From Phycisphaerae bacterium (GTDB lineage: Bacteria; Planctomycetota; Phycisphaerae; Sedimentisphaerales; Anaerobacaceae), in assembly GCA_030619925.1 (NCBI GenBank), contig JAUXAL010000040.1, positions 1 to 37,262 on the forward strand: a stretch of 37,262 bases of DNA, read 5' to 3'. The notes under the pieces are model-generated. The model was not told the origin of the DNA, did no database searches, and saw only the letters and a program-made list of their open reading frames with translations. Positions 7,041 through 14,996 of this stretch are shown piece after piece; within the stretch, counting starts at the first letter, position 1; each line of letters opens with the position of its first letter. The translations under genes and the position numbers were made by a program.

Positions 7041-7955
7041 GGATGTTCTCTCCTCTAAAGAACACCCTCCATTCCATTGCAGTCGGGAACCCCGCAAAAC
7101 GAGGTCCCGAGCCAATCCATTAGTGGTTATTATCGGACTATTATGGGAGAAATCAAATTTTTTTTGCTGGATTTTTTTGCGACTTTACAGAAGTCAATGC
7201 TACTATTGACCTTGCGCCTCAAATTTTTTTTGTTTTCAACCGGTTTTACACATCGTAAGTTCACTTTGTGGTAGAGCGGTGGACTATATTTCCAAATTTT
7301 CTCAGCCGGCATCCCGGCGGCACTGGTTGGACTACTTCGTGTTGAACATTTACTCTATTGATGTTTGCAAAATAAATGAAACTATCTGGCTACGGCGTGC
7401 TCCGCCACGACGAGTTGTGAGAACGAGACTCGCGCTTCGTAGCTGCTTCGCTCTGCTCCGCACTGCATAGCTTCAGCAGAGCAGTGTCGCCACAGCCTTG
7501 AAGCGTCGGCGACTTCGCAGAGTAGCAAGCACACTTGTACCTGCGGTTACGCCTGCTGCCACGACTTGCGTCGTGCGACGCAGAGGCACGCAAGTGCAGG
7601 CAAAAGGATTATTTTCAACACCCGCAAACAAGTTTGTACTACTCTGCAAAGCACAAGCTGGTGGCACCGGAGTGTTGCTTTAATAACGCATAGTCAGGAC
7701 GATTCGCTATTAAATTCCGCAGCGTTTCCGCAGAAATCCTATGATTTTCCACAAGTCCCGTAATTTTCCCTCGCTATCTTTCTGTCAATATGATATATTA
7801 AATTTGGATCAGGTGTGATGAGACGGCTTTTTTTGTTTCCTGCCAAGCTTTCTTCACAAAAAAGCCGGCAGTTTTCTAATTTAAACGCCGCAAAGTTCTG
7901 GACAAACAGTCGCATTTCGCTGAGAGAGGACGGGACGTATGGTGGAGGAAGGAAA
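7041..7955. other. Gene-free region with a structured GC-rich segment
   Basis: Between the DnaA-domain-I gene and the M28 peptidase. The first part is AT-rich with T-runs (7157-7240). Positions about 7395-7680 are markedly GC-richer and full of short inverted repeats: GCTCTGCT/AGCAGAGC (7450-7457, 7475-7482), ACTTGCGT/ACGCAAGT (7564-7571, 7588-7595) and GCGTCG-TG-CGACGC (7568-7581). Open frames on both strands here overlap one another and look like translated repeat, not genes. Confidence 0.55.
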
Positions 7956-9704
7956 ATGAGAAAACAAGCTGCTTTTGTGTTGGCGATAGCAGTTCTGTTT
8001 GTAGTTACCCCTTGGGCTTCAGAATCGGCCTTTGCTGAGTTGCTCGCTGCCCAACCGCAAGACATTGTCAACCAAGTCAGCCAGACAATGTACAGGCATT
8101 ACCTTGATGATGTGCTCTATACCCATTTGGGCGATGACAGGCAGTGGGGACCTGAACACGACCTGGCCCAGAGCAACATATACGCGGAATTTGAAAGCTT
8201 TGGATTGAACACCAGCCTTCATCCCTTTGAGTACGAGGGCGGTACCTATTATAATGTTGTCGGGGTTCATTACGGTACGGTTCGGCCTGATGATATTTAC
8301 ATCCTTGGCGCACACTACGACTCGAAGAATGGTCCCGGCGCCGACGACAATGCCAGCGGCACTGCCGGAGTAATGGAAGCCGCCCGCGTGCTGTCGCAAT
8401 ACCAATTCGAAGCAACCTTAGTTTTTATTGCTTTTGACAGAGAGGAACAAGAACGCAACGGCAGCAGAGCTTACGCTCAAGAGCATAAGGACGATGACAT
8501 TCTTGGTATGATTTCGTTGGATATGATTGCCTATAACGGCAGCGGTTTAAACACAGCGGTAATCTATGGTCGGGACAGTTCGGCGCCGCTCAAGCAGGCG
8601 CTGGCGGAGGCCATATCCCTCTATGGTAACGGCCTTTCGTCAATAGACATAGACTCAAGTATAATTGGTTATATAATTGGTGATGTAGATGTAAGCGACC
8701 ATGACTCGTTCGAGCGCGAAGGTTTCCAAGCTTGCTTGCTAATTGAGTTCGATGTGTTGTTCAATCCCTATTACCACAGCCCGCTGGATTCCGTAGATAT
8801 GCCTAATTATATCGACTATGCTTTCGCCACCAATATGGTCCGCTCTGCGGTGGGGTTTCTTGCCACTTCTGCAGTGCTGATACCCGAGCTGGCGACGTTC
8901 TTACTGCCTGACTTTAACGCAGACGGAAAGGTGGACCTGAAAGATTTCTCCAAACTTGCTGAGTACTGGCTGCAGGATGAATCATCGGTTGACATTTCTC
9001 CACCACCTAATGGTGATGGTATAGTGGATATTCAGGACTTAGCTATTTTTGCTGAATATTGGCTCAAAGATTTTCGCCTGACAGCACACTGGAAGCTGGA
9101 CGAAACAGAAGGCACCATTGGTTATGACAACATTGGCGATAACGATGGCACCCTCAACGGTAATCCACTCTGGCAGCCTATTGGTGGCAAGGTAGATGGT
9201 GCGCTGGAGTTCGACGGGATAGACGATTACGTTAGCATCGACTTTGTCTTGAACCCAGCGGAAGGGGCATTCAGCGTATTTGCCTGGATTAAAGGCGGTG
9301 CCCCAGGGCAAGTCATTATATCTCAGAGGGATACTACTATTGGCGGTACTACTCACCCGGGAAGCGCGTGGCTCTGTGCGGGTGCATCAGATGGCAGAGT
9401 TATGACTGGGTTAATGGACACCGTGTTCAGCCCACTGGTGTCAGAATCCGTAATCACAGATGGGCAGTGGCACCACATCGGCCTTGTGTACGATTTCGAT
9501 GGGTTGTATAGGTACCTATATGTGGATGGAGCAGAAGTTGCTGAGGATACCAATGTTGTGGGCGGGGTACATTCGGATGGTGGTCTGTACTTTGGTGCGG
9601 GAAAATACCTTGCTGCAACCGATTTCTGGTCCGGCCTGATTGATGACGTTCGCATCTACAACCGGGTGCTGAGCGCAGAGGACATCGAGGCACTGGCGCG
9701 TTAA
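7956..9704 (+). CDS. Secreted M28 metallopeptidase with dockerin repeats and LamG domain
   Basis: A 582-residue exported zinc peptidase, probably an aminopeptidase acting on extracellular peptides. Residues 1-27 are a signal peptide ending ESAFA. The M28 catalytic domain shows LGAHYDSKNGPGADDNASG (His120, Asp122, Asp130/131), FDREEQERNGS (Glu163/164), MISLDMIAYNG (Asp189) and PYYHSPLDSVD (His274), the full two-zinc ligand set. Two type-I dockerin-like repeats follow (DFNADGKVDLKDFSKLAEYW and PNGDGIVDIQDLAIFAEYW), then a LamG/concanavalin-like domain starting AHWKLDETEG and ending GLIDDVRIYNRVLS. Start at 7956 is set by GGAGGAAGG directly upstream; a longer frame from 7815 lacks this. The dockerin-LamG tail is shared with the PD40 protein at 14997-16658, suggesting a common surface-anchoring or carbohydrate-targeting module. 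Confidence 0.93.
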   Translation: MRKQAAFVLAIAVLFVVTPWASESAFAELLAAQPQDIVNQVSQTMYRHYLDDVLYTHLGDDRQWGPEHDLAQSNIYAEFESFGLNTSLHPFEYEGGTYYNVVGVHYGTVRPDDIYILGAHYDSKNGPGADDNASGTAGVMEAARVLSQYQFEATLVFIAFDREEQERNGSRAYAQEHKDDDILGMISLDMIAYNGSGLNTAVIYGRDSSAPLKQALAEAISLYGNGLSSIDIDSSIIGYIIGDVDVSDHDSFEREGFQACLLIEFDVLFNPYYHSPLDSVDMPNYIDYAFATNMVRSAVGFLATSAVLIPELATFLLPDFNADGKVDLKDFSKLAEYWLQDESSVDISPPPNGDGIVDIQDLAIFAEYWLKDFRLTAHWKLDETEGTIGYDNIGDNDGTLNGNPLWQPIGGKVDGALEFDGIDDYVSIDFVLNPAEGAFSVFAWIKGGAPGQVIISQRDTTIGGTTHPGSAWLCAGASDGRVMTGLMDTVFSPLVSESVITDGQWHHIGLVYDFDGLYRYLYVDGAEVAEDTNVVGGVHSDGGLYFGAGKYLAATDFWSGLIDDVRIYNRVLSAEDIEALAR

Positions 9705-10061
9705 GGCACGTCAGAAAGAAGCTACTTTAGCCATAGTAATACGCATGGTTCCGCTTTCGGCTTGTATTGCTGTGATTGCCGAACTCACTACACTGGTACT
9801 GCTTAGGTCTGGCTGCGGTGATAGTGAGGAGCAAATGCAGTTGAAGTTCCCCATTGTTTCTCATAGAACCCCATGGTGCAGCCTTGGACCCATTGATTCG
9901 CAACTAAGAGGGGGAGACAGCCCATCAGCAGGGCAGTCACAGAGCAACAGTAAAAACTGTTCAAAATCATCGGTGTTTCTTGACTTTTTGCCCGGTTGCA
10001 GGTAACCTAACTACAAATATCGGACAGACAGTACGATACCCGAAATACGAGATACTAAGAT
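9705..10061. other. Intergenic region upstream of gyrA
   Basis: About 360 bp with no supportable gene. An 86-codon frame (9745-10005) has no recognisable motif or Shine-Dalgarno. No clear promoter or riboswitch was recognised. Confidence 0.5.
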
Positions 10062-10066
10062 ATGAA

Positions 10067-10146
10067 CCCCGTTAGAAATTCTATAACGGGGAATAATATA
10101 ACACAAAAAGGGCAAATGATGCAAAAACGGAAAATTTCTAACGGGG
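10067..10146 (+). repeat. 80-bp in-frame palindromic element, copy B
   Basis: Perfect 13-bp inverted ends: CCCCGTTAGAAAT (10067-10079) and ATTTCTAACGGGG (10134-10146), with a 54-bp spacer. An extra internal half-copy TAACGGGG (10084-10091) can pair with the left end as an 8-bp hairpin. In the gyrA frame it reads PVRNSI...ISNGV. It contains the candidate gyrA start codons at 10116 and 10119. It has the same ends, spacer length and frame as the copy at 6902-6981. Confidence 0.85.
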
Positions 10147-12860
10147 TGAAGGAAGTCAAGAAGCCACAGGAGCGATTCGAGGATAGGCACATCCTTGATG
10201 AGCTCAAGAATTCATACCTCAACTACGCGATGAGCGTCATTGTTTCGCGTGCCCTGCCGGACGTTCGCGATGGTCTGAAACCTTCTCAAAGACGGATACT
10301 CGTTGCGATGAACGATTTGAATCTCGGCCCGCGAAGCAGGCACCGCAAGTGTGCCAAAATCGTCGGCGATACCAGCGGCAACTACCACCCTCACGGCGAC
10401 CAGGCCACCTACGGAACATTGGTGCGCCTGGGCCAGGAGTGGAACATGCGTTATCCGCTGATCGACCCTCAGGGCAACTTCGGCAGTATCGATTCCGACC
10501 CACCGGCTGCCATGCGATATACCGAGGCAAGAATGGCTGCGCCGGCTATGGAAATCCTCGAAGATATTAACCACGACACCATCGATTTTGTGCCGAACTA
10601 TGACGAGACCCGGCAGGAGCCGACAGTTTTGCCTTCAAAGTTTCCGAATCTGCTGGTCAACGGCTCTACCGGAATCGCCGTGGGAATGGCGACCAACATC
10701 CCGCCGCACAATATTGCCGAGGTCTGCGACGCCTTGCTGCTGGTCATTGAAGACCCGAATTGCGGCTTCAAGGATATTATCAAGCGTCTGCCCGGCCCGG
10801 ACTTCCCAACGGGTGGAATCATTTGCGGCAAAAAGGGCATTATGGATGCTTACACTACCGGTCGCGGCCATTTGACGGTCCGAGGCAAAGTAGATATCGA
10901 AGTAACCAAAAGAGGCAGGGAAAGAATCGTAATAACTGAAATACCATATATGGTTGTCAAGACCACGATTGTCTCTAAAATCGCAGGTTGTGTCCAAAAT
11001 GGTACAATTGGCGAAATTGCCGACATCAGAGACGAATCAGACCGTCACGGATTGCGAATTGTCGTGGACCTGAGAAGGGACACCGATACCGAAGTCGTTT
11101 TGAACAAGCTGTACCGTTACAGTCTTTTGCAGAGCACTTTTGCTATTGCTAATATCGCTCTGGTTAATAATAGGCCTGAAGCCCTCAATATCAGGGAGAT
11201 GCTCGATTGCTTCATTGACCATCGCAAAACCGTCGTCCGCAGGCGAACCGGGTTCCTGCTGAAAAGGTGCAGAAACAGGGCCCATATTCTCGAAGGCCTT
11301 ATTCTGGCGGTTAGTGACATTGATGAAATTATCGAATTGATAAAAAAGTCGCCTGATACTCCCGCCGCGAAGCTGAACCTGATGGCCAAGCCGCTGCAAT
11401 TAGTTGAGCTGGCCACACTGAAGAAAATCCTGCCTAAAGCCTTTGTTAAGGAAAAAAGCCGAGGCAAACATTTCCTCACCGGTCCGCAGGCCGATGCAAT
11501 CTTGACAATGCAGCTGCAAAGACTGACAGGTCTGGAGATGGAAAAGCTCGCCAAAGAGTACGCCGAGCTTACCGAGCAGATAGAGGGCTATGAAGCGATA
11601 TTGGCCAGTGACCGGGTCCTGCTGGATATCATTCGCGAGGACATCTACGAAATAAAGGAAAAATACGGCGATGCCAGGCGGACGAAGATCACAACCAGGG
11701 CCGAGCAGTTTGCTGTCGAAGATTTGATTGCCGAAGAGGAGGTTATTGTTACGGTAAGTCACAGCGGATACGTTAAACGAATGCCGATTGATACATACCG
11801 CAGGCAGGGTAGAGGCGGCAGAGGAATCATCGGCTCAGTTACAAAAGAAGGCGATTTTATAGAGCATCTCTTCGTCGCCTTTACACACGATTACCTGCTT
11901 ATCTTTACCAATCGCGGCAAATGTTACTGGCTGAAGGTCTATGACGTCCCGAGTATGTCGAGACAGAGCAAGGGCAGAAATATCGTCAACCTGCTGAAGC
12001 TGAGCAGCCAACAAATAGCATCAATAATCAACGTCAGTACTTTTGACGGCGAAGGCGAGCAAGACTCACAGCAGCGACAGCTCATTATGGCCACAAAAAA
12101 TGGCCTTGTGAAAAAGACGAAACTGTCCGCTTACAGCAACCCGAGAACGACCGGCGTCATCGCCATCAATCTCGACCCTAACGATGATTTGATTGGTGTT
12201 GCGCTAACCGTAGGCAGTGACCATATTGTACTGGGTACGCGAGACGGTATGACGATACGTTTTGACGAGGGCCAGGTTCGTTCGATGGGCCGTGCCTCAA
12301 GAGGTGTCAGAGGTATTAAGTTGCGCCCCGGTGACACGGTGGTCGATATGGTGATTGTTGAGAAAAAAGCCGCTCTGTTCACGGTCTGTGAAAACGGATA
12401 CGGCAAGCGGACGGGTCTTGAAAATTATCGACCGCAGAGCCGGGGTGGAGTGGGTCTGAAAAACATTAAAACAACCGCCCGAAACGGCAAAGTGGTTGCA
12501 CTCAAGGCCGTCCAGAACAAGGATGATTTGGTGATGATAACCGCCAATGGAATGATTATTCGCACCGGGCTTGACCAGATCCGCTCGATTGGCAGAAACA
12601 CACAGGGCGTGCGCTTAATCAAGCTCAAGGGCGGCGATAAACTCGTTGCCGCTGAAAAGATAACGGCCGAAGATGCAAACAACAATGCGAAGGACAAGTC
12701 CGGTAGCAATCAGAAATCGCAGCCGGCGTCAGAGGCTAAAGCTGAGCCGAAACCGAAACCTAAACCGAAGCCGCGGTCGAAATCTAAATCAAAACCTAAA
12801 GCTAAGCCAAAATCTAAACCTAAACGCCGAATAAGTAAAAAAGCAAAAAGGCGAAAGTAA
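10119..12860 (+). CDS. gyrA: DNA gyrase subunit A
   Basis: Type II topoisomerase breakage-reunion subunit. LKNSYLNYAMSVIVSRALPD opens the winged-helix domain; AAMRYTEARM carries the catalytic Tyr (~134). The C-terminal beta-pinwheel includes QGRGGRGIIG, matching the GyrA-box and favouring GyrA over ParC. In the quinolone-binding segment HPHGDQATYGTLVR the positions equal to E. coli Ser83 and Asp87 are Gln and Gly. The last ~45 residues are a Lys/Pro/Ser-rich tail (KPKPKPKPRSKSKSK type), unusual for GyrA. Start is uncertain: the frame is open to ATG 10062, but AAAAGGG sits 6 nt before ATG 10119; both lie in or beside the palindromic element. No gyrB is adjacent; holA follows 73 bp downstream. 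Confidence 0.93.
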   Translation: MQKRKISNGVKEVKKPQERFEDRHILDELKNSYLNYAMSVIVSRALPDVRDGLKPSQRRILVAMNDLNLGPRSRHRKCAKIVGDTSGNYHPHGDQATYGTLVRLGQEWNMRYPLIDPQGNFGSIDSDPPAAMRYTEARMAAPAMEILEDINHDTIDFVPNYDETRQEPTVLPSKFPNLLVNGSTGIAVGMATNIPPHNIAEVCDALLLVIEDPNCGFKDIIKRLPGPDFPTGGIICGKKGIMDAYTTGRGHLTVRGKVDIEVTKRGRERIVITEIPYMVVKTTIVSKIAGCVQNGTIGEIADIRDESDRHGLRIVVDLRRDTDTEVVLNKLYRYSLLQSTFAIANIALVNNRPEALNIREMLDCFIDHRKTVVRRRTGFLLKRCRNRAHILEGLILAVSDIDEIIELIKKSPDTPAAKLNLMAKPLQLVELATLKKILPKAFVKEKSRGKHFLTGPQADAILTMQLQRLTGLEMEKLAKEYAELTEQIEGYEAILASDRVLLDIIREDIYEIKEKYGDARRTKITTRAEQFAVEDLIAEEEVIVTVSHSGYVKRMPIDTYRRQGRGGRGIIGSVTKEGDFIEHLFVAFTHDYLLIFTNRGKCYWLKVYDVPSMSRQSKGRNIVNLLKLSSQQIASIINVSTFDGEGEQDSQQRQLIMATKNGLVKKTKLSAYSNPRTTGVIAINLDPNDDLIGVALTVGSDHIVLGTRDGMTIRFDEGQVRSMGRASRGVRGIKLRPGDTVVDMVIVEKKAALFTVCENGYGKRTGLENYRPQSRGGVGLKNIKTTARNGKVVALKAVQNKDDLVMITANGMIIRTGLDQIRSIGRNTQGVRLIKLKGGDKLVAAEKITAEDANNNAKDKSGSNQKSQPASEAKAEPKPKPKPKPRSKSKSKPKAKPKSKPKRRISKKAKRRK

Positions 12861-12899
12861 AAGGGACGAAGAGTGAGCTAAAGTTAAAATAATCCATAA

Positions 12900-12931
12900 C
12901 TTTAGGCACTTTACACTTTAGGCACTTTACA
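12900..12931. repeat. Two perfect 16-bp tandem copies abutting the holA start
   Basis: CTTTAGGCACTTTACA is repeated exactly at 12900-12915 and 12916-12931; the holA ATG begins 2 nt later. Each unit is itself nearly two 8-mers (CTTTAGGC/ACTTTACA). It replaces the place where a Shine-Dalgarno would be. Confidence 0.85.
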
Positions 12932-12933
12932 CT

Positions 12934-13923
12934 ATGCACGAGCCCATTTATGTAATCGCGGGCAAAGAAGATTCCCTTGTAAACGCTCAGGGCCGGGAAC
13001 TTCTCGACCGTTTATTGGAGCCATCGCAGAGAACGACCGGGCTTTTTGACGCCGACCCAGCTTCGGTCTCGGCCTCCGAGGTGCTGGATGAGCTGCGAAC
13101 CGTACCATTTTTGACCGACAAGCGGGTTGTTTTTGTAAAAGGTGCAGACGATTTCATATCTAAAAACCGCCAGCTGCTTGAGAAGTATTTCGATAATCCC
13201 TGCCCCACCGGCATACTCGTATTGACCGTAAGCAGCTGGCAGGGACAGACCAAGTTGGCCAGGAAGTTATCCAAGGTGGGCAAACTTATCAAGGTAACAC
13301 AACCTAAGCCGTGGCAGCTTCCTGCGCGTCTGTCTAAATATGCCGGCGACGCACACGATAAAAAATTAACTAAGGACGCGGCCGAGCTTCTAATCGAGCT
13401 GGTTGGTGATGAGCTGACGCGGCTGTATAGTGAAATCGACAAGCTGGCTTTGTTCGCAGATACCGCCAAGAGCATAACGCCCAGGCATATTGAATTGCTT
13501 ATCGGCCATAATCGCTTGTTCAATACTTTTGCAGTGATTGATGCCGTTATCGTCGGCCGTGCGGCCCAGGCGGTAGAGCGGCTGAGAAGAATGTTCGCAG
13601 GGGACAAATCAACGGAGTACACCGTTGTCGGTGCTTTTGCATTTCATTTCCGCAGGATGTTCAACGCCAAAGTCCTGCTTGAAAAAGGCGTTCGACGTGA
13701 TGAAGTTGCAAGCAGAGTTCGAATATGGAGTAACAAAGAGAACTTTTTTGCACAACTTCGGCAGATGTCCTTGAAACAAATCGGCGGATACTTACAGCAG
13801 TTAGGCGAAACCGATTACGCCATAAAGACCGGCCGAGCAAAAGCAAAAGTAGCGATGGAACAATTGGTCCTCAAATTGGCCGCTGACTCTACCGTACGTA
13901 GAAGTGCGGTAGGAAGCACATAG
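12934..13923 (+). CDS. holA: DNA polymerase III delta subunit
   Basis: Clamp-loader subunit that opens the beta sliding clamp during replication. The 329-residue length fits the family (about 330-345). Visible signatures are YVIAGKEDSLVNAQGRELLD at the N-terminus, LDELRTVPFLTDKRVVFVKG, and GDELTRLYSEIDKLALFAD, which matches the conserved delta 'GxDLxxLxxElxKL' segment; RRMFNAKVLLEKG and YLQQLGETDYAIKTGRA belong to the C-terminal collar domain. There is no Shine-Dalgarno: ATG 12934 directly follows the tandem 16-bp repeat, so translation may be leader-independent or coupled to gyrA. The C-terminal DSTVRRSAVGST is encoded by DNA containing a CTACCG/CGGTAG inverted repeat and may be an acquired tail. 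Confidence 0.92.
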   Translation: MHEPIYVIAGKEDSLVNAQGRELLDRLLEPSQRTTGLFDADPASVSASEVLDELRTVPFLTDKRVVFVKGADDFISKNRQLLEKYFDNPCPTGILVLTVSSWQGQTKLARKLSKVGKLIKVTQPKPWQLPARLSKYAGDAHDKKLTKDAAELLIELVGDELTRLYSEIDKLALFADTAKSITPRHIELLIGHNRLFNTFAVIDAVIVGRAAQAVERLRRMFAGDKSTEYTVVGAFAFHFRRMFNAKVLLEKGVRRDEVASRVRIWSNKENFFAQLRQMSLKQIGGYLQQLGETDYAIKTGRAKAKVAMEQLVLKLAADSTVRRSAVGST

Positions 13924-13962
13924 GATTGGCTTGGGGGCTATCCCATCACGATACAGCAATTG

Positions 13963-14925
13963 TCAAAACAATTTCAGTTGTTCATGACCTTTTTCTGTTC
14001 TGCCATTTTGAACTTCTTCGAGCCATCTGTCTGATTCGGATTTGCTGTAGCCCAAAAAGGCGCTTGTCTTGTCGTGACTGCTAAAGGCGTTGTAGGCCTT
14101 ATGCTTGTTTGCATTTGCATAGCAGTAGACACAGCCGTGCGGACAGGTGTCATACGCTCCAATGTCGGTGCTTTCCGTGCAGCCGCATTGGTTCCTTGTA
14201 GGTTTTTGGCAGTATTGCAGTCCTTCTGGGAAGAACAGGCTCTCGATAATACCGCCGTCGATACAGTGGGCTTTTTTGACTTTTTCTCCAACTAAATAAT
14301 CGCCGCAGCATGAAAACATCTCAATCCCGAAACGCTCTGCGATAGCTGCCAGCTCATTTGCCAATTCGATTTTGAAATCGTCACCGCAATTCGTAATTTT
14401 AAGGCCTATTGTCTTTTCAAGCTCTTCAAAATTGCGTTTTACTTTGTTGTATTCGGTGACAAAACTGAAATAACAACGTTTCACATATCCGGCCAGCTCG
14501 GACGCAAGGTCCTCAAAGGCCCTGATGTAGAAGTCGCGGTCACAAATAGTTGAAATAATAATTGGGTCGAAGCGCCAATTTATATGTCGCGGCGAATACG
14601 TCCTGCTTAAGAGCTTCAAGGTTTCGATGGCCGATTGTTTTTCTACATTGCTTTCAAAAACAGACGGCAGGCCGGTAACGGTGTAGTTGAAATAGAATTT
14701 GTACCCCAGGCTATCAATGATTTTCAGGTTCTCAAGAAAAGGGCTGAAGTTCTTGGACCAGAACACAAAACAAACAACGTCTTCGGGTTTGAGCGACACA
14801 ATATATTTTCGTCCGCCGAACGGATTGACTACTCCGGCAAAGCCTTCCTTTAGCCGGCGCATAAACCAGTCACCGTAAAAGGCCGGAATATCTGTTCTGC
14901 GCGATACTGAAATAATCCGCTTCAT
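13963..14925 (-). CDS. DUF1848 family protein (Cys-rich, radical-SAM-like)
   Basis: A 320-residue cytoplasmic protein with the diagnostic N-terminus IISVSRRTDIPAFYGDWFM, then VVNPFGGRKYIVSL, FVFWSKNFSPFLENL, INWRFDPIIIS and a C-terminal cysteine cluster CGCTESTDIGAYDTCPHGCVYCYAN. The CxxxCxxC-like spacing (CPHGCVYC) suggests an iron-sulfur centre, and the fold is thought related to radical-SAM/TIM barrels, but the reaction is unknown. The length is typical for the family. It is convergent with holA (40 bp apart) and shows no operon partner. The start at 14925 is set by the family N-terminus. The family call is firm; function is not. Confidence 0.88.
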   Translation of the reverse strand: MKRIISVSRRTDIPAFYGDWFMRRLKEGFAGVVNPFGGRKYIVSLKPEDVVCFVFWSKNFSPFLENLKIIDSLGYKFYFNYTVTGLPSVFESNVEKQSAIETLKLLSRTYSPRHINWRFDPIIISTICDRDFYIRAFEDLASELAGYVKRCYFSFVTEYNKVKRNFEELEKTIGLKITNCGDDFKIELANELAAIAERFGIEMFSCCGDYLVGEKVKKAHCIDGGIIESLFFPEGLQYCQKPTRNQCGCTESTDIGAYDTCPHGCVYCYANANKHKAYNAFSSHDKTSAFLGYSKSESDRWLEEVQNGRTEKGHEQLKLF

Positions 14926-14996
14926 TCTTTTAGCAGAAGTTCGAATGCGTCAGCCCCGCCCTTATTGCAAAGGGCGAGGGCCGGTGACCGGGTCGT

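Noticed and set aside
7390-7683. Overlapping small frames on both strands
   Set aside because: They are translations of the inverted-repeat island and mirror each other; no start signals.
9745-10005. 86-codon frame upstream of gyrA
   Set aside because: No ribosome-binding site, no recognisable domain, low-complexity end.
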